Source: Bacteroidales bacterium
GTDB taxonomy: Bacteria; Bacteroidota; Bacteroidia; Bacteroidales; UBA932
DNA: 9,147 bases
Reading direction: 5' to 3'
NCBI GenBank assembly: GCA_017538685.1
Contig: JAFYIK010000141.1
Span: 1-9,147 of the forward strand
Made by a program: the position numbers and the translations under genes. Below are positions 1 through 7,396 of this stretch, piece by piece (within the stretch, counting starts at the first letter, position 1; each line of letters starts with the position of its first letter). The notes below the pieces were generated by a model. That model had not been told where the DNA came from. It ran no database searches and worked only from the letters and a program-made list of their open reading frames with translations.

Positions 1-2404
1 ACTCCGCGAGACCCTTGGCGAGAACAGGCTTATCACCTACGCCGCATCGTCAAGCGGAGATTATATGGACCACAAAGCAGCGCTGGACTACGTGGACTAC
101 ATCAACGTGATGACCTACTCGATGGGTGATCCGCCCTACCATAACTCACCTCTCTACCGCTCCGAGCTCACGCGCAAGCGCTCGGGCCAGGAGAGCATCG
201 AGACCTTCTTCAGCAAGGGAGTCCCCTACGACCGTATGAACTACGGCGTGGGCTTCTACGGCCACGGTGACGGCTCAGTCTACCCTTCTTCCGTGCAGTA
301 TCATAGAGCCGTGGACGCACTGTCCACGGGAAAGGTGGACGGCAAGAGCGTGGAGGGATACAACATACGCTGGTGGGACGACCAGGGCAAGAACTGCTAC
401 CTGGGCGACAAAGACGGGAAGATGTATGCCAGTTACGAAGATCCCGAGTCCATAGGCTACCGTGTGGCCTTCCTCAAGCAGAAAGGCATGCTCGGCGCGT
501 TTGCGTGGGAGTATCGCGAGGACGATGCGAAGGGCACGCTCCGCAAGGCGCTGCGCGACCTGATGGCGGGCAAGACCGTGGACAATCCCTATCCCGGCAA
601 CGGCCCTGCGACCCCGACCGAACCGGAGCCGGAACCGGAAGAGCTCTATCCGGCTGAAACCGACACGCCCTCAGCCCCCACCGGCCCGTTCGTGGACCTT
701 GGAGCTAACGGCACCGCCAACTGTTATGTGGTCACCGCCCCCGGCCAGTACAAGTTCAAGGCCGTCAAGGGCTGCGGCACCACCTCCGTGGGCACGGTGA
801 AGCAGGTGCGTCTGTTATGGGAAACCTGCAACACTACCGAGGCCCCCGAGCGCTTCAGCGTGATTGAAAGCTACGGAGTGGACAACGGCTACATAACCTT
901 CAAAACTCCGGACACCCTCAAGCCCGGCAACGCGCTGCTCGCGGCCTTCAACTCTTACGGTGAACTGATCTGGAGCTGGCACATCTGGATTCCCGAAACT
1001 CAGTTCACCGAGGACACTTACGGCCTGTCCGCATATGCGTTTATGAGCCGCAACCTGGGCGCACTGATCGACGCCGAAGCGAGCTCGAGCGCGGTGGATA
1101 TCCGCGCAAACGGCCTGCACTACCAGTGGGGCCGCAAGGACCCGTTCCCCACACCGGACGGCAGCGGCAAGATGGGCGTTGCCGGTAAGGCAATGAGCCT
1201 CAGCGGCGGAAAGCTGACCACGGCCGAAGCCATCGCGAAACCGACCGTGTTCGGCAATGTCAACGGCGACTGGGCCAGCGCCACCAACGGCGACTACTGG
1301 GGCGACAACTCCACCGGCAAGAGCGTCTATGACCCCTGTCCTCCCGGATACAAAGTTCCGAAGCGCGAGGACGCCACCGCGATATTCAAGACCAATCTGG
1401 TCGGCGTCTCCTCCTTCGTGTACAATTCTGACGCGCACTGGTTCAAGGTGGGCAACCCCGTCGCCGTGTTCCCTCTGCCCGGTTATATAGACTACACCGG
1501 ATCGATGGCCGGAGCCGGAAAGCGCACCGATATCTGGAATGCCCACGCGGACAAGGATTCCCCCGGCAACGCATACGGGCAATATATCTACGAAGGCCCG
1601 ACATCCAAGTACTCGGCCCAGACCAAGGCCCGCGGCGGTTCCGTCCGCTGTGTCTCGCTGGAGAAAGTTCCTTTCGACAATGCTCCCGGAATGCCCGTTC
1701 AGGGCAAGTACACCCGCAAGGTGTTCGATTCGGGAATGGTCGAGCTTTCAGGCCTCTGCTTCAGCAAGGACAGCTCCTTCATCTGGGGAGTGGGCGACCA
1801 GGGCTATCTCTACCATATCGATTTTGCCGACAATGTGGAGAATATGACCTACACTGAGCACTACTACCACGATGCCGATATGGAAGACGTCACTCTCGAT
1901 CCCGCCACAGGCGACCTCTACATCGCCATCGAAGGCTCGCAGAAGATGTACAAGATTCCGGCTCCGAACTATAACACATATTCGACCGCCTTCTATGTTC
2001 AGGAGGCCGTTGATATGAACATTGGCAACAGCGGACTGGAAGGCTGTACGATGTACAAAGACGGCAAGATCTACATCGGCTGCCAGTATGGAGCCAACCT
2101 CTGGACTTATAATCTGGCCGGCGAGAAACTCTCGCGCATCCAGCTGACGACCCTCGCCCCCGGAATCGAGGAGGTCGGAGGACTGTGCTACGACGCCCAG
2201 ACCGATCTGCTTTGGGTGACAGACTCCGAGGCCTTCAAGCTGTTCGTCTTCGACGGCGCGGTGACCAAGGAACTCGCCGAGTACGACATCAGCTTCATCG
2301 GCAACCCTGAATCCGTGCTTGTGGACCATAAACACAGCTGCGTGTGGGTAGGCGACGACGGCTCTTCTTCAAGGCTCTATAAGATCGAGTTTAGCGGACT
2401 TTAG
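1..2404 (+). CDS. GH18-family glycosidase fused to FISUMP-like domain and SdiA-regulated-type beta-propeller (5' partial)
   Basis: The reading frame is open from base 2, so the true start lies upstream; about 800 residues are visible. Residues 1-190 read as the C-terminal half of a GH18 barrel. INVMTYSMG (34-42) is the family's beta-6 MTYD region with Ser in place of Asp, GVGFYGHG is the next strand, and GAFAWEYREDD with Trp169 is the closing beta-8 strand. The catalytic DxxDxDxE motif would be upstream and cannot be checked. A Pro/Glu linker (about 195-225) leads to a domain (about 230-550) with TANCYVV, WSWHIWIPE, LHYQWGRKDPF, DPCPPGYKVP and GGSVRCVS, typical of Bacteroidales FISUMP/Fib_succ_major proteins. 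Residues about 578-800 resemble the SdiA-regulated/YjiK beta-propeller (VELSGLCFS, DMEDVTLDPATGDLYIAIEG, GNPESVLVD). GH18 enzymes cleave beta-1,4 GlcNAc linkages, so host-glycan or chitin/peptidoglycan breakdown at the cell surface is likely. No type IX sorting domain is seen at the C-terminus. The domain calls are firm; the substrate is unknown. Confidence 0.85.
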   Translation, partial: LRETLGENRLITYAASSSGDYMDHKAALDYVDYINVMTYSMGDPPYHNSPLYRSELTRKRSGQESIETFFSKGVPYDRMNYGVGFYGHGDGSVYPSSVQYHRAVDALSTGKVDGKSVEGYNIRWWDDQGKNCYLGDKDGKMYASYEDPESIGYRVAFLKQKGMLGAFAWEYREDDAKGTLRKALRDLMAGKTVDNPYPGNGPATPTEPEPEPEELYPAETDTPSAPTGPFVDLGANGTANCYVVTAPGQYKFKAVKGCGTTSVGTVKQVRLLWETCNTTEAPERFSVIESYGVDNGYITFKTPDTLKPGNALLAAFNSYGELIWSWHIWIPETQFTEDTYGLSAYAFMSRNLGALIDAEASSSAVDIRANGLHYQWGRKDPFPTPDGSGKMGVAGKAMSLSGGKLTTAEAIAKPTVFGNVNGDWASATNGDYWGDNSTGKSVYDPCPPGYKVPKREDATAIFKTNLVGVSSFVYNSDAHWFKVGNPVAVFPLPGYIDYTGSMAGAGKRTDIWNAHADKDSPGNAYGQYIYEGPTSKYSAQTKARGGSVRCVSLEKVPFDNAPGMPVQGKYTRKVFDSGMVELSGLCFSKDSSFIWGVGDQGYLYHIDFADNVENMTYTEHYYHDADMEDVTLDPATGDLYIAIEGSQKMYKIPAPNYNTYSTAFYVQEAVDMNIGNSGLEGCTMYKDGKIYIGCQYGANLWTYNLAGEKLSRIQLTTLAPGIEEVGGLCYDAQTDLLWVTDSEAFKLFVFDGAVTKELAEYDISFIGNPESVLVDHKHSCVWVGDDGSSSRLYKIEFSGL

Positions 2405-2424
2405 CCGAAAAATTCGTATCTTCG
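2390..2424 (+). promoter_or_regulatory. Putative Bacteroidota promoter for the arginine operon, likely leaderless transcript
   Basis: TATCTTCG at 2417-2424 is one base from the Bacteroidota -7 consensus TAnnTTTG. A TTTAG element at 2390-2394, 22 bases upstream, could serve as the weaker -33 box. The ATG at 2429 lies only 4 bases after the -7 box, so transcription would begin at or next to the start codon. The -33 part overlaps the end of the upstream gene, and no terminator separates the two genes. The call rests on motif matching only; read-through from the upstream gene is also possible. Confidence 0.4.
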
Positions 2425-2428
2425 TGGT

Positions 2429-3343
2429 ATGACTATCCACGTAACATCTGAAACCGGGCGTCTGCGGGAAGTTATCCTCGGACGCCCGGAATCGAATGGT
2501 CCCGCCCCCACTCCGGAGCAGACCTTCGATGCGAAATCATATGAATCGGCTTCGAAAGGAGTCTACCCCAAAGACGAAGACATAATCCGCGAGATGGGCG
2601 CGTTCGAGGCCGTGCTGAAAAAATATGGAGTCAAGGTGCACCGCCCCGCACCCGTGGACGGATGCAACCAGATTTTCTCCCGCGACGTCGGATTCGTGAT
2701 CGACGATAAGATCATAGTTTCCAACATCATCCCCGACAGGCAGGAGGAAATCGACGCCTACGAAGATATCTATAGGCAGATTCACTATAAGCAGATTTAC
2801 AATCTGCCCGAAGCGGTGCACGTGGAGGGAGGAGACGTGATTCTCTGGAAGAACTATCTTTTCATTGGGCAGTACGCTTTCAAGGACTATCCTCAGGTGA
2901 AGACCGCCCGCACTAACAGGCTGGCGCTGGATTATCTCGCTATGCTGTTCCCCAGCAGGGACATCATACCTTTGAACCTCCGAAAGAGCGACACTGACCC
3001 CTATGAGGGCATACTCCACCTTGATTGCACCTTTATGCCCGTCGGGCGCGGGAAGGCGATTATCTACAAAGACGGCTTCCTCAACCCGCGCGACGCCGGT
3101 CATCTGATCGAGCTGTTCGGCCCTTCTAATGTGTTCGAACTCACTAAAGAAGAGATGTATTGGATGAACTCCAACATCTTTTCTATTTCCGAGGACGTGG
3201 TGGTGGTGGAAGAGCACTTCACCCGTTTGAAGGCGTGGCTTGAGGGATTTGGGATGACAGTCGAGACCGTGCCTTATCGTGAGATTTCAAAAATGGGCGG
3301 ATTGCTCCGCTGTTCAACATTACCCTTACTGAGAGATGAATAA
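2429..3343 (+). CDS. Compact arginine deiminase-family hydrolase (ADI/amidinotransferase fold)
   Basis: This 304-residue protein most likely hydrolyses L-arginine to citrulline and ammonia in the cytoplasm, as the first step of the arginine deiminase pathway. The guanidine-modifying fold's catalytic set is visible in order: FSRD (Asp86), HVEGGD (Glu133 and Asp136), LHLDCTF (His197 and Asp199) and GGLLRCSTLPL (nucleophile Cys295). HLDxxF and the R-C pair near the C-terminus resemble ArcA. Classical bacterial ArcA is about 400-420 residues and carries an extra helical domain; this protein is about 100 shorter, so that domain is missing. The specific substrate is inferred from the neighbours: the next gene is carbamate kinase, overlapping by 8 bp (translational coupling), followed by ornithine carbamoyltransferase. 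Alternatives are a dimethylarginine hydrolase or another amidinohydrolase; agmatine deiminase is unlikely. The start at 2429 is supported by the N-terminal strand typical of the fold (LREVILGRP) and the short gap to the upstream stop. Confidence 0.8.
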   Translation: MTIHVTSETGRLREVILGRPESNGPAPTPEQTFDAKSYESASKGVYPKDEDIIREMGAFEAVLKKYGVKVHRPAPVDGCNQIFSRDVGFVIDDKIIVSNIIPDRQEEIDAYEDIYRQIHYKQIYNLPEAVHVEGGDVILWKNYLFIGQYAFKDYPQVKTARTNRLALDYLAMLFPSRDIIPLNLRKSDTDPYEGILHLDCTFMPVGRGKAIIYKDGFLNPRDAGHLIELFGPSNVFELTKEEMYWMNSNIFSISEDVVVVEEHFTRLKAWLEGFGMTVETVPYREISKMGGLLRCSTLPLLRDE

Positions 3344-4256
3344 GCTTGTGATGGTCGCGTTCGGAGGGAACGCGCTACTGAGGGCGGGCCAGAAAGGCAC
3401 CTACGCCGAGCAGCTCGCTAATGTGGAAGATGCGTGCCGCTGCCTGCTGCCGCTTTTGGAGCAGGGCTGCGGTCTGGTTATCGGCCACGGCAACGGCCCC
3501 CAGGTGGGCAACGCTCTGCTGAGGCACGAAGCAGGTTCTTCGCAGTTCGGGCTCGAAGCTATGCCTATGGATTTCTGCGGCGCGGAGACCCAGGGCAGCA
3601 TTGCCTATCTGATAGAGACCGCGATGGAGCGCGTGCTCAAGAGCGCCGGTCTGAACCGTCCGGTTGTCTCGATCGTCACTCGTGTGGAAGTCTCCGCCGA
3701 CGATCCCGCATTCCAGAAGCCTTCCAAGCCCGTAGGGCCGTACTACAAGTCTATGCCTACTGACGGAGCGACATATAAGGAAGATTCCGCGGGCCGCGGA
3801 TGGCGCAAAGTGGTCGCCTCGCCAAGGCCGCTGGTGATCAACAACATCGACCTTATCGAGCGCCTTGCGCGCGAGGGCAATATTGTGGTCGCCGTGGGCG
3901 GAGGCGGTATTCCGGTGGTGGCCGGCGAGGACGGTCGCCGTGGAGTGGAAGCGGTGATCGACAAGGATCTCGCGTGCGCCGTGGCCGCGGTGAAGATGAG
4001 GGCGGACGAGTTCTACATCCTCACGGACGTGCCGAAGGTCTATGTGAACTTCCGCAAGCCCGGCGAGAAAGCGCTCGATTCAGTCACGCTGGCCCAGGCG
4101 GGCGAATACCTGGCGGACGGTCAGTTCGCCGAAGGCTCTATGGCCCCGAAAGTGCGCGCAGGAATCACCTTCGTGCAGAACTGCGGCGGCGAATGCATAA
4201 TCACGGAAGCCGGCCAGCTCGGCAACCCTTCGTGTGGAACAAGAATAACCAAATAA
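3336..4256 (+). CDS. arcC: Carbamate kinase
   Basis: This is a 306-residue cytosolic kinase of the amino-acid kinase fold, full length for ArcC (about 300-315). It transfers phosphate from carbamoyl phosphate to ADP, giving ATP, ammonia and CO2, and is the energy-yielding step of arginine fermentation. Visible signatures are AFGGNALL (8-15), IGHGNGPQVG (49-58), the GGGGIPVV loop (188-195), EAVIDKDLA, YILTDVPKVY and GSMAPKVRAG with Lys272. The start ATG lies inside the end of the deiminase-like gene (8-bp overlap), and the stop is 3 bases before the carbamoyltransferase start, which shows a single transcript and probable coupled translation. No key residue appears to be missing. The family assignment is secure. 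A role in agmatine catabolism is less likely because the partner transferase is of ornithine type. Confidence 0.96.
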   Translation: MNKLVMVAFGGNALLRAGQKGTYAEQLANVEDACRCLLPLLEQGCGLVIGHGNGPQVGNALLRHEAGSSQFGLEAMPMDFCGAETQGSIAYLIETAMERVLKSAGLNRPVVSIVTRVEVSADDPAFQKPSKPVGPYYKSMPTDGATYKEDSAGRGWRKVVASPRPLVINNIDLIERLAREGNIVVAVGGGGIPVVAGEDGRRGVEAVIDKDLACAVAAVKMRADEFYILTDVPKVYVNFRKPGEKALDSVTLAQAGEYLADGQFAEGSMAPKVRAGITFVQNCGGECIITEAGQLGNPSCGTRITK

Positions 4257-4259
4257 GAT

Positions 4260-5258
4260 ATGATAGATCTTAAAAACCGCAGCTTTCTGAAGCTGCTCGA
4301 CTTCTCCCCCGCTGAGATTCAGTATCTGCTCGACCTTGCCGCAGAGCTTAAGGCCGACAAAAAAGCCGGACGCGAACACAAAACGCTTGTCGGCAAGAAT
4401 ATCGCTTTGATTTTCGAGAAGACCTCGACACGCACCCGCTGCTCTTTCGAGGTGGCCGCTTACGACCAGGGCGCACACGTCACTTATCTAGGCCCCACCG
4501 GCAGCCAGATCGGCATCAAAGAAACGATGAAAGACACCGCCCGTGTGCTCGGACGTATGTACGACGGAATCGAGTACCGCGGCTTCGCGCAGACGACGGT
4601 GGAAGAACTGGCCAAGTATTCTGGAGTTCCTGTGTGGAACGGCCTTACAAATGAGTTCCACCCGACCCAGATTCTGGCGGATTTCCTGACTATGAGGGAG
4701 CATTCTTCGAAACCGCTGCAGCAGGTCAGCTACGCATACCTGGGCGACGCCCGCTTCAATATGGGCAACTCTCTGCTGGTAGGCGGCGCGAAGATGGGAA
4801 TGGACGTAAGGATCGTGGCTCCGAAGGCGCTTCAGCCCGCGGCCGAATTGGTGGAGGAATGCCGCAAGGTGGCTTTAGAAACCGGTGCGCGCATAACAAT
4901 CACCGACGACGTGGATCTCGGTGTCAAGGGCTGTGACTTCATCTACACCGATATCTGGGTGTCGATGGGCGAACCGGACGAGGTATGGAAGGAGCGCATC
5001 GCTATGCTCAAGCCCTACCAGGTGAACGCGTCCCTTATGGCCCGCACCGGCAATCCCGACTGCAAGTTTATGCACTGCCTGCCTTCGTACCACAACCGTG
5101 ACACCAAGGCCGGAGAGGATGTGTACCGGAAATTCGGAATGGACGGCGTGGAGGTCACCGAAGAAGTCTTCGAAAGTCCCGCCAGCATCGTCTTCGACGA
5201 AGCGGAGAACCGTATGCACACCATCAAGGCCGTGATGGTCGCCACCCTCGGAGAATAA
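4260..5258 (+). CDS. arcB: Ornithine carbamoyltransferase, probably catabolic (ArcB/ArgF type)
   Basis: This 332-residue enzyme is of the usual length for ornithine carbamoyltransferases. STRTRCSFE (56-64) binds carbamoyl phosphate, FHPTQILAD is the conserved HPxQ region, VSMGE (Ser235-Met236-Gly237) is the ornithine-binding SMG loop, and HCLP (272-275) carries the conserved Cys. The C-terminus matches the family's [11 protein letters not shown] signature. The SMG loop argues against putrescine transferase and against the N-acetyl/N-succinyl-ornithine enzymes known in some Bacteroidota. Operon context with carbamate kinase and a deiminase-like enzyme suggests the catabolic direction: citrulline plus phosphate to ornithine and carbamoyl phosphate. 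Direction cannot be read from sequence, and the enzyme could also serve arginine synthesis. It follows carbamate kinase by 3 bases and is the last gene before a terminator-like hairpin. Confidence 0.93.
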   Translation: MIDLKNRSFLKLLDFSPAEIQYLLDLAAELKADKKAGREHKTLVGKNIALIFEKTSTRTRCSFEVAAYDQGAHVTYLGPTGSQIGIKETMKDTARVLGRMYDGIEYRGFAQTTVEELAKYSGVPVWNGLTNEFHPTQILADFLTMREHSSKPLQQVSYAYLGDARFNMGNSLLVGGAKMGMDVRIVAPKALQPAAELVEECRKVALETGARITITDDVDLGVKGCDFIYTDIWVSMGEPDEVWKERIAMLKPYQVNASLMARTGNPDCKFMHCLPSYHNRDTKAGEDVYRKFGMDGVEVTEEVFESPASIVFDEAENRMHTIKAVMVATLGE

Positions 5259-5276
5259 CGGCGCTGTTTCTGGCGT

Positions 5277-5371
5277 TTTTGGCGCGAAATCATAGGAAAA
5301 CGGCCCGTTTGGCGCCGTTTTTCTTGTTTTTAGCGCCGATTCGTGGGTTCTCGACTCTTTCGGCGCGAAAT
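5277..5371. repeat. Pair of 14-bp direct repeats TTTnGGCGCGAAAT
   Basis: TTTTGGCGCGAAAT at 5277-5290 and TTTCGGCGCGAAAT at 5358-5371 differ at one base and lie 81 bp apart. The second copy contains a perfect inverted repeat, TTTCG-GCG-CGAAA. Several related GCGC words (5261, 5312, 5333) lie between or near them, and the terminator hairpin sits inside the pair. They could be operator sites for the downstream gene or a small dispersed intergenic repeat; nothing here decides between these. Confidence 0.45.
5297..5330 (+). terminator. Putative rho-independent terminator of the arginine operon
   Basis: AAAACGGC (5297-5304) pairs perfectly with GCCGTTTT (5314-5321) across a 9-base loop, followed by a T-rich run containing two T5 stretches. 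It lies 38 bases after the carbamoyltransferase stop. A competing hairpin (AAACG 5298-5302 with CGTTT 5306-5310) uses the same left arm. The stem is only 8 bp with four A-T pairs, so efficiency is uncertain. Confidence 0.6.
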
Positions 5372-5422
5372 ACCCCCAAAATCTCGCCGGGAAGGGGGAA
5401 GGTGACAGTCAAATGAATGACG

Positions 5423-5456
5423 TTGGTAGAGATACGAGGATAAAATGTTATATTTG
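5423..5456 (+). promoter_or_regulatory. Putative Bacteroidota promoter for the membrane TrkA-N/RyR gene
   Basis: TATATTTG at 5449-5456 is a perfect match to the -7 consensus TAnnTTTG, with TTG at 5423-5425 as -33 box at close to the usual spacing. Transcription would begin around 5462-5464, leaving a leader of about 12 bases before the ATG at 5476. The surrounding bases are AT-rich in an otherwise GC-rich window. No Shine-Dalgarno sequence precedes the start, which is usual in this phylum. Confidence 0.65.
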
Positions 5457-5475
5457 AGAGAAATCAAATAATGAG

Positions 5476-7383
5476 ATGGGGATTTTAGCTTTGCAACTGA
5501 TTGTGGCGGCGGTGGCCGTCGTGTACTTTATAATAACTCTGATTGTGGTGAGGCGAAAGCCTGGGCTGCTGTGGCTGTGCGCGGCGCTGGTGGCGCTGAG
5601 CGGCATCTCCCTCTACTGGATTGCGTACTCCGGAGTGGAGGCATTCATCCCGCGTCTGGTGATGAGCATCCTTACCGGACTCGACTTATTCCTGTTCCGC
5701 GCATACACGATAGGCCTGGTGAACAAGTTCTTCTTCGGCGAGGGCAACATAGGCAATCTCATTATCCTGTATGGGATTATGCTCTGCGCCGTGTGGACGA
5801 CATCGCTGGCCGCAATCCACGTTTTCGCCCGTAAGCTGGAAAGCCGCATATGGCTATGGTTCAAAACCTTGGGCCGCAGCGCTAACCCCGTTCACCTTAT
5901 CGTCGGAGTGAATCCGCGCAGCATTACCCTCGCCCGCAGCCTCAAGGGCAAAGGGATGGTTGTGGTGCTTGACGACGCAGCGCCCGCAAATGGCCCGAAG
6001 GGCAAAATGGATTTCTTCGGCGTGCTGCGCGGCATCAGGGTGGAGTCGCCGCTGGTCGGAAGGCTGCGCCGTGAAGCGCCCTGGGCCTCCGTGCTCAAAG
6101 GGACGCTCGCCCTGCGCAGGCTGGACCGCTGGCTGGCGCTCGAATCGACCAACGTCTACCTGCTGTCCGATGATTATACGGCCAACATAGGCGCCGCGCT
6201 GATGCTCGACTCCCGCGGGAAGGAGCAGATCTGGTTCGCCGCCGGCAGCGACATCCTCACCGAGCAACTGCCCATCGCGCACCCGCGCCTGCACCTGGTG
6301 GACCCGTCAGCGTTGTCGGCAGCCAGCCTGAAGCGCGAGGAAGCGCTCTATCCCGTGCATTTCGTGAAGGTTGCGCGTGACGCTGAAGGCAAGCGCCTGG
6401 GCTATGTGGAGTCCGGATTCGAGGCTATGGTCATCGGCTTCGGCGGAGTCGGTCAGGGAGTGGCGGAGTTCCTCTATGAGTGGGGAGCTTTTGTCGGAAA
6501 ATACAAGAAGCAGGTGCCCCTTCGCATCGATGTCGTGGATGCGAATATGTCCGAACTTGCTCCCGCTTTTCGGGAAAATCATCCCGGACTTTCCAGCATT
6601 TTCCTTCACTCCATTGCCACAGACAGTGACGAGTTCCACAAACTCATTGATCAGCGCATTTCCACTCTCAACTGGGTCGGAATCTCACTGGGAGACGACG
6701 AGGCGACAGTACGCATCGCACTGGAGATTGCGAAGAAACACTTCGAGGCAAAGAAGCCCATTGACAGTTTCGTGGTGGCGGTCCGACTCGAGAGAACAAA
6801 GGCATATGCGGACACGCTGAAGTTTGCGAAGGAAAACTACGGAGTGAGTATCATTCCGTTCGGGGAGCGCGACAAGGTGTGGGCATATGACAACATCACG
6901 GGTGGAGACACGGCCAAGTATGCGCGTATCTTCTACGAAGGTTACACTGCATCAGCCGGGACGGGCTCGTCGAGCTGGGATGAGCGCAACAAAGCAATAC
7001 TCGCGTCCGACCGCACGCCTTTGTGGAAGGCTCTCGAGCTGAAGCGCAAGACTTCACAGGATTATTCTGACTACTTCCACCGCAAGGTGAAAACATATCT
7101 GTGCGATCTGTTCGGGCAGGAGGATGTCTGGAAGGACATACCCGTGGTCTATGAAGACAAGCATTATTCAGGCTCCGATCCGGCGGTAGGCCAGGTGCTT
7201 GAGTATCTGGCCATAGGCGAGCATCTGCGCTGGGAAGCCTCCCACCGCGCCGCCGGTTACGTTCCGGGACCCGCCAAGGCCGAAGACCGAAAGATCCACA
7301 CAGACCTTGTTCCTTACGACAATCTGTCCGAAGTCGCGAAGCACTACGACTGGATAGTCGTGCGCACCTCGCTGAAACTATAA
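5476..7383 (+). CDS. Membrane-anchored protein with two TrkA-N-like Rossmann domains and C-terminal RyR-like domain
   Basis: This 635-residue protein has no gene name that I recognise. The N-terminus is hydrophobic: membrane segments at about 3-25 and 31-51, a weaker one at about 58-80 with charged residues inside, and one at about 94-117. The positive stretches RRK (26-28) and ARKLESR after the last segment suggest that the rest is cytoplasmic. No TVGYG potassium-filter motif is seen. Two nucleotide-binding-like Rossmann folds follow: one beginning HLIVGVNPRSITLARSL (about 138-230), and a second with GFGGVG (321-326) and an acidic strand end VVDAN, like TrkA-N/RCK domains. The C-terminal 60 residues (about 571-629) resemble prokaryotic RyR domains: GEHLRWEASHRAAGY followed by HTDLVPYDNL and a closing DWIVV strand. 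RyR and TrkA-N modules are thought to sense nucleotides or other small ligands. The next gene is 13 bases downstream, so the two form an operon. A ligand-gated membrane effector or sensor role is inference. The ATG at 5476 is chosen because it directly opens the first membrane helix and follows the promoter; the ATG at 5471 is out of frame. Confidence 0.8.
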   Translation: MGILALQLIVAAVAVVYFIITLIVVRRKPGLLWLCAALVALSGISLYWIAYSGVEAFIPRLVMSILTGLDLFLFRAYTIGLVNKFFFGEGNIGNLIILYGIMLCAVWTTSLAAIHVFARKLESRIWLWFKTLGRSANPVHLIVGVNPRSITLARSLKGKGMVVVLDDAAPANGPKGKMDFFGVLRGIRVESPLVGRLRREAPWASVLKGTLALRRLDRWLALESTNVYLLSDDYTANIGAALMLDSRGKEQIWFAAGSDILTEQLPIAHPRLHLVDPSALSAASLKREEALYPVHFVKVARDAEGKRLGYVESGFEAMVIGFGGVGQGVAEFLYEWGAFVGKYKKQVPLRIDVVDANMSELAPAFRENHPGLSSIFLHSIATDSDEFHKLIDQRISTLNWVGISLGDDEATVRIALEIAKKHFEAKKPIDSFVVAVRLERTKAYADTLKFAKENYGVSIIPFGERDKVWAYDNITGGDTAKYARIFYEGYTASAGTGSSSWDERNKAILASDRTPLWKALELKRKTSQDYSDYFHRKVKTYLCDLFGQEDVWKDIPVVYEDKHYSGSDPAVGQVLEYLAIGEHLRWEASHRAAGYVPGPAKAEDRKIHTDLVPYDNLSEVAKHYDWIVVRTSLKL

Positions 7384-7396
7384 AATATCCAGCACT

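Noticed and set aside
815..1582. 255-residue antisense open frame within the glycosidase gene
   Set aside because: Long antisense frames are expected at this GC content; the + strand shows recognisable domains throughout the same stretch.
2200..2404. Type IX secretion C-terminal sorting domain at the end of the glycosidase
   Set aside because: The C-terminus ends within the propeller strands (LYKIEFSGL), with no sorting-domain features.
2429..5258. Agmatine deiminase pathway (AguA, AguC and putrescine carbamoyltransferase)
   Set aside because: The transferase has the ornithine-type SMG loop, and the deiminase lacks the agmatine deiminase active-site signature (GGGGIHC type).
5373..5398. CCCCC/GGGGG hairpin with a 16-base loop in the intergenic region
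   Set aside because: Short homopolymer arms with a large loop and no T tail; probably chance.
5471..5473. Alternative start ATG just before the membrane gene
   Set aside because: It is in another frame and meets a stop within six codons.
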